Assembly: GCA_038228615.1 (NCBI GenBank)
Contig: JBBRPC010000151.1
Location: 1-9,088 of the forward strand
DNA from: F1-120-MAGs023 sp038228615
Lineage (GTDB): Bacteria; Actinomycetota; Acidimicrobiia; IMCC26256; PALSA-610
Length of the DNA stretch: 9,088 nucleotides
Direction of reading: 5' to 3'
Both the position numbers and the translations under genes were made by a program. The notes under the pieces were generated by a model, which was not told where the DNA came from, searched no databases, and saw nothing but the letters and a program-made list of their open reading frames with translations. Below, in pieces: positions 6,160 to 9,088 of the stretch (position 1 is its first letter; each line of letters begins with the position of its first letter).

Positions 6160-6285
6160 GTCGGCTCCTAAGTTCCCGAAAGTGCTGTGCGCGGAATTAT
6201 TCCGCTGGCGGCCACCGACATTAGATGGCGCGTCCTTGCTACGGTCCTGTCGTCATGTTTCGACGTGAAGCTTGAAGGAGCCGTC
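6160..6285. promoter_or_regulatory. Divergent promoter region with a perfect 15-base palindrome (6191-6205)
   Basis: This gap lies between the DoxX-like gene (leftward) and the ferredoxin operon (rightward). GCGGAAT-T-ATTCCGC at 6191-6205 is an exact inverted repeat with 7-base arms and a one-base centre. It is the only AT-rich stretch in the gap, so it may overlap a -10 element on one or both strands. The geometry suits a dimeric repressor such as a TetR-family protein, but no regulator gene lies in the window. Ribosome binding sites flank the region: TAGGAG for the leftward gene and GAAGGAG (6274-6280) for the ferredoxin. Confidence 0.65.
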
Positions 6286-6477
6286 ATGAAGGTTGTTGTC
6301 GATTTCGACCGGTGTGAAAGCAACGCCGTGTGCATGGGTATTGCGCCCGAGGTATTCGAGGTGCGCGACGATGATTTTCTCTACATACTCCAAGACGAAC
6401 CTGGTGAGGAACTTCGCGCCAAGGTTGAAGAAGCGGTGCGGCTCTGTCCGAAGCAAGCAATTTCGATCGCAGAGTAG
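6286..6477 (+). CDS. Small 3Fe-4S-type ferredoxin (P450-associated style)
   Basis: The product has 63 residues, the usual size for monocluster ferredoxins that pass electrons to cytochrome P450s and related oxygenases. It opens 'MKVVVDFDRCESNAVCMGIAPEVFEV'-like, with Cys10 and Cys16. The third cysteine is Cys54 in 'VRLCPKQAISI', giving the C-x2-X-x2-C-(x)n-CP pattern. The variable position where 4Fe-4S ferredoxins have cysteine is Asn13, so a 3Fe-4S or otherwise variant cluster is expected. Actinobacterial ferredoxins are known to carry His, Asn, Gly and other residues here. The sequence is acidic, as expected for docking to a reductase or P450. The ATG at 6286 is chosen over an upstream in-frame codon at 6187 because GAAGGAG (6274-6280) precedes it and homology starts there. 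A hydrolase gene follows after 11 bases. No P450 or ferredoxin reductase is present in the window. Confidence 0.93.
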   Translation: MKVVVDFDRCESNAVCMGIAPEVFEVRDDDFLYILQDEPGEELRAKVEEAVRLCPKQAISIAE

Positions 6478-6488
6478 GGACGCAGCCG

Positions 6489-7403
6489 ATGGCGAGCGAA
6501 GCTTCGAACTCCATCATCGAATACCTGCGAAATAACGTTCATCTCGACGAAGCGGGGTTAAGCCCGCAACAATTACGCGACAATATGACCGCGATGGCAG
6601 GCGGTATGACTGCGCCAGCCGGGATTGATTTTGAGCCAGCAACGATTGCGGGCATTCCCGCGTTGTGGGTCCGGCCCTCGGGAGGTGCTACCGACGCTGC
6701 GTTGCTATATCTTCACGGTGGCGGTTACGTGATCGGGTCACCCGACACGCATCGCAACATCACTGCGCACCTCGCTCAACGATTGGGTTGCGCGGTGTTG
6801 AGTCTCGACTACGGACTCGCCCCCGAACGCCCCCACCCCGCTGCGGTCAATGATGCGGTTGCGGCGTATCGGTGGCTGCTTGGTCACGGATTTAGCGCCA
6901 GTCGTTTGGCGATCGCTGGCGACAGCGCCGGCGGCGGCCTCACGCTCGCAGCCCTCATGAAGTTGCGCGACGACGGCATTGCGCTACCTGCCGCGGCCGT
7001 GCCAATTTCTCCATGGACTGACATGACGTTGAGTGGCGCGACCATGCGCACGATGGCTGGGCAGGATCCACTGTGCAACGCCGAAGGCCTCGGGCGGATG
7101 GCCAAGTGGTTTGTCGGCGATGGCGACGCCAGCGATCCGTATGCTTCGCCAGTGTTCGGTGATTTTGTGGGGCTTCCACCGCTGCTCATTCAGGTCGGCG
7201 AAATCGAGACGTTGCGCGACGACGCTGTTCGCGTTGAGCGCGCGGCAATCGCGGCTGGCGTTGCATGCGAACTCGAAATCTTCCCCGAGATGATTCACGT
7301 GTTCCAAGCGTTCGTCGGCATGGTTCCTGAAGCCGACGGAGCTCTCGACAAGATCGGTGTCTTTCTGCGCGGCCATATGGGCCTCGCCGGGAACGAGAAG
7401 TGA
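6489..7403 (+). CDS. HSL-family alpha/beta hydrolase (esterase/lipase)
   Basis: The product has 304 residues, typical of hormone-sensitive-lipase-type bacterial esterases. The sequence shows the oxyanion motif 'HGGGY' (76-80) and the family element 'DYGLAPERPHPAAVND' (107-122). The nucleophile elbow is 'GDSAGG' (144-149) with Ser146. The acid region is 'QVGEIETLRDD' (235-245), where the position that is usually Asp appears to be Glu240, and the histidine lies in 'EMIHVFQAF' (267-275, His270). It should hydrolyse carboxylic esters of short or medium acyl chains, or a lactone, in the cytoplasm; no signal peptide is seen. The ATG at 6489 lies 11 bases after the ferredoxin stop, with AGGGA overlapping that stop codon. 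Its own stop overlaps the next ATG (TGATG at 7401-7405), so it is translationally coupled to the dehydrogenase. Substrate unknown. Confidence 0.94.
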   Translation: MASEASNSIIEYLRNNVHLDEAGLSPQQLRDNMTAMAGGMTAPAGIDFEPATIAGIPALWVRPSGGATDAALLYLHGGGYVIGSPDTHRNITAHLAQRLGCAVLSLDYGLAPERPHPAAVNDAVAAYRWLLGHGFSASRLAIAGDSAGGGLTLAALMKLRDDGIALPAAAVPISPWTDMTLSGATMRTMAGQDPLCNAEGLGRMAKWFVGDGDASDPYASPVFGDFVGLPPLLIQVGEIETLRDDAVRVERAAIAAGVACELEIFPEMIHVFQAFVGMVPEADGALDKIGVFLRGHMGLAGNEK

Positions 7404-8185
7404 TGAGCACACTCGCGGGACGTACTGCCTTGGTGACGGGCGGCGGATCAGGTATCGGGTTCGGTGCGGCCGCGATGCTCGCAAGCGACGGCGCGATCGT
7501 GACGATTTGTGGACGAACGGAGTCGAAGCTGATTGATGCTGTCGCGATCTTGGGTGAAGGTGCGCGCTACATCGTCGCTGATATCACCGAGGAATCGGCG
7601 ATCGCCGGCGCAATCGCGTTCGCTGCCGAACCGACAGGCCGGCTCGATGTCGTGTTCGCGAACGCTGGCGGCTCGTTGCATATGGGCGGCATCGCCGATG
7701 CAGATCTTGCTGCGTTCCGAGCGACGGTTGATCTGAATCTCACCGGCACGTTTCTCACCATCAAACACGCCGCGAAACAAATGGCTGCGCAGCTGCCGAG
7801 CGGCGGTTCGATTATCGGAATGTCGTCGGGTGCTGGGCATTTCCCGCACCGATTTCTTCCCGCGTACGGCGCCGCGAAAGCTGGCATCGACATGCTGTGC
7901 AAGTACGCGGCGGAAGAGTGGGGTGTGCATGGCGTGCGCGTCAATACGGTGCAGCCTGGAATCGTCGCAGATGAACTGATGGCACCGATCACCGCCGGCG
8001 GCAAGCTGCTCGATGACTATCTCGAACAGATGCCGATCTCGCGTGTCGGTCAGGTCGAGGATATTGCGGCCGCTGTGCGTTTCCTGGCTGGGCCAGAATC
8101 ATCGTGGATCACTGGCGTCACACTTCCCGTCGACGGTGGTCACCACCTTCGACGAGGTGCGAACTACGCCAAGTTGTTCGAATAG
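7403..8185 (+). CDS. Short-chain dehydrogenase/reductase (classical SDR)
   Basis: The product has 260 residues, the standard classical SDR length. The cofactor motif is 'TGGGSGIG' (12-19). 'CGRTESKL' (36-43) at the end of the second strand has Arg38 and no acidic residue, which hints at NADP(H) preference. Asp60 in 'VADIT' and 'NAGG' (87-90) follow. The catalytic tetrad is visible as Asn112 ('VDLNLTG'), Ser142, Tyr155 and Lys159 ('YGAAK'). The C-terminal part 'VRVNTVQPGIV' (178-188) and 'WITGVTLPVDGGHH' (235-248) is typical. It should oxidise a secondary alcohol or reduce a keto group on a small molecule, sterol or acyl substrate. The ATG at 7403 shares a base with the upstream stop and is preceded by GAGAAG. 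It closes the ferredoxin-hydrolase-dehydrogenase operon, and its 3' end overlaps the opposing transporter gene by 22 bases. Confidence 0.95.
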   Translation: MSTLAGRTALVTGGGSGIGFGAAAMLASDGAIVTICGRTESKLIDAVAILGEGARYIVADITEESAIAGAIAFAAEPTGRLDVVFANAGGSLHMGGIADADLAAFRATVDLNLTGTFLTIKHAAKQMAAQLPSGGSIIGMSSGAGHFPHRFLPAYGAAKAGIDMLCKYAAEEWGVHGVRVNTVQPGIVADELMAPITAGGKLLDDYLEQMPISRVGQVEDIAAAVRFLAGPESSWITGVTLPVDGGHHLRRGANYAKLFE

Positions 8186-9088
8186 CTCGACGATACGGCC
8201 ATATCCAGCCGGACGAGTACCCCTCGGACGATGAGTAATGCGAGCATGGCTGTGAGGATGACGGCGTCGATCGCGAAGACGCTGCGCACGCCGATCGCGT
8301 CGGTAAGTGCACCTTGCCCGAGCAGGCCGCACGGCATGCACAATCCGAACGTCATGAGCCACACGCTGGTGACGCGACCGCGGAATTCGTCGGTCGTAAA
8401 GGTTTGGATTGCCCCATGGTCGATCGACACCACGATGAGGTATGCGGCGCCGAGGACGACCATCGCAAGTATCGCGGCGAGGTAGTTGCCAGCGATCGCC
8501 AGGCCGAGCATCGAAATCGCGCCGCTCATAATTCCCAACGTGAGCGCGCGTGATTTGCGGACTCGGTCCTCGCTGCCGCCGAGCGAGATCGCCGCGCCGA
8601 TAGCACCGATACCGAAGACGCCGAGCAGCACACCGTAACTGCTGGCACCGATGTTGAGTTCGTCCTGAGACAGTTTCGGAATGAGATAGATCACCGGCGG
8701 GATCACAAACGCGAACACCATGTGTACGCCGATGACCAGGCGCAATACCGGTATGTCGATGATGTGCTGCAGTCCGAGTCGCCACCTTTGAAAGTTTGAA
8801 AGCCCATCGTTCGGTGCATGCACGGCTGGCGCCGGTCCCATCATGAGCAACGCCACGATGACCGCGATGTAGCTCAGCGCATTGATTCCGAAGGCCGAAC
8901 CAGCGCCGAAGTTGTCGATCGCAAGCCCGGCGCACAGCGGACCGAGTGCACGTGCGATGTTGAATTGGGTGCTGTTGAGCGTGATCGCGTTGATCAGATG
9001 ATCGCGAGCTACGAGCTCGGCAGGCAACGACTGCCATGCAGGGGTCTGGATCGCTGTGAAAACTCCGCCCAGTAACGACAAGGCAAAC
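8164..9088 (-). CDS. MFS_3-type major facilitator transporter, C-terminal three quarters (start beyond right edge)
   Basis: The frame is open to the right edge, so the N-terminal helices (about 100 residues) are missing. About 307 residues are visible. Counting from the codon at 9081, hydrophobic segments lie at about 2-12, 44-56, 64-81, 113-134, 150-166, 179-198, 200-219, 236-257 and 266-287. Diagnostic elements are 'TPAWQSLPAELVARDHLINA' (13-32), the cytoplasmic loop before it in family members being outside the window, and 'TTDEFRGRVTSVWLMTFG' (229-246). The latter is the conserved loop of the EntS/MFS_3 exporter group. Family knowledge: these proteins export siderophores, drugs or other small molecules by proton antiport; the substrate here is unknown. 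The C-terminal tail 'SSSYSNNLA' is encoded by bases that overlap the end of the opposing dehydrogenase gene. The TTG at 9081 is unlikely to be the real start. Confidence 0.9.
   Translation of the reverse strand, partial: FALSLLGGVFTAIQTPAWQSLPAELVARDHLINAITLNSTQFNIARALGPLCAGLAIDNFGAGSAFGINALSYIAVIVALLMMGPAPAVHAPNDGLSNFQRWRLGLQHIIDIPVLRLVIGVHMVFAFVIPPVIYLIPKLSQDELNIGASSYGVLLGVFGIGAIGAAISLGGSEDRVRKSRALTLGIMSGAISMLGLAIAGNYLAAILAMVVLGAAYLIVVSIDHGAIQTFTTDEFRGRVTSVWLMTFGLCMPCGLLGQGALTDAIGVRSVFAIDAVILTAMLALLIVRGVLVRLDMAVSSSYSNNLA

Noticed and set aside
6733..6745. A 13-base palindrome TCGGGT-C-ACCCGA inside the hydrolase gene.
   Set aside because: It lies in conserved HSL coding sequence just after the HGGGY motif, and its arms are only six bases; chance is sufficient.
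8099..9037. A 312-residue minus-strand frame, as long as the transporter frame.
   Set aside because: It is very Arg/His-rich, has no membrane segments, and is the shifted shadow of the MFS transporter.

Overview
The window looks like chromosome of a GC-rich actinobacterium. I favour the Acidimicrobiia (Ilumatobacter-like marine or freshwater lineages) over mycobacteria. The reasons are the PKD-like lipoprotein with a conserved 'YPVVEIRS' C-terminus, the actinobacterial-type enoyl-CoA hydratase motif 'ADTHARVGIMPGWG', and a lone 3Fe-4S ferredoxin beside a lipid or terpenoid style hydrolase and dehydrogenase. GC is moderate to high and third-position GC is not extreme. This placement is inference. 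I see no rRNA, tRNA, CRISPR array, insertion sequence or phage gene.

Layout. (1) Positions 1-1505, leftward: a PAP2-superfamily membrane enzyme of the Aur1/inositol-phosphotransferase-like type, then after a 59-base gap the N-terminal 114 residues of a secreted Ca2+-dependent phosphoinositide phospholipase C-like protein that runs off the left edge. Together they suggest handling of inositol or related phospholipids at the cell surface. (2) Positions 1618-4188, rightward: a tight three-gene operon of zinc alcohol dehydrogenase, an unrecognised 169-residue protein and an enoyl-CoA hydratase/isomerase family protein (gaps of 11 and 16 bases). A divergent control region of about 112 bases separates (1) from (2). 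(3) Positions 4223-6159, leftward: a small DoxX-like membrane protein, a 148-base gap holding an 11-base tandem duplication, then a lipoprotein gene whose reading frame is broken near position 5280. (4) Positions 6286-8185, rightward: ferredoxin, HSL-type alpha/beta hydrolase and short-chain dehydrogenase, tightly coupled (11-base gap, then stop and start overlapping by one base). A perfect 15-base palindrome lies in the divergent region between (3) and (4). (5) Positions 8164-9088, leftward: a partial MFS_3 exporter whose 3' end overlaps the dehydrogenase 3' end by 22 bases.

How the genes work together. Units (2) and (4) are oxidative, CoA-linked modules: dehydrogenases, a hydratase, an esterase and an electron carrier of the type that serves cytochrome P450s or other monooxygenases. 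They fit catabolism of a lipid, sterol, terpenoid or similar substrate, but no oxygenase or CoA ligase lies in the window, so the substrate cannot be named. The most noteworthy items are the PAP2/PI-PLC pair, the broken lipoprotein with an alternative-frame coding island, the 15-base palindrome in the ferredoxin/DoxX divergent promoter, a perfect 18-base palindrome near the 3' end of the alcohol dehydrogenase gene, and the enoyl-CoA hydratase homologue that lacks one of the two classical catalytic glutamates.
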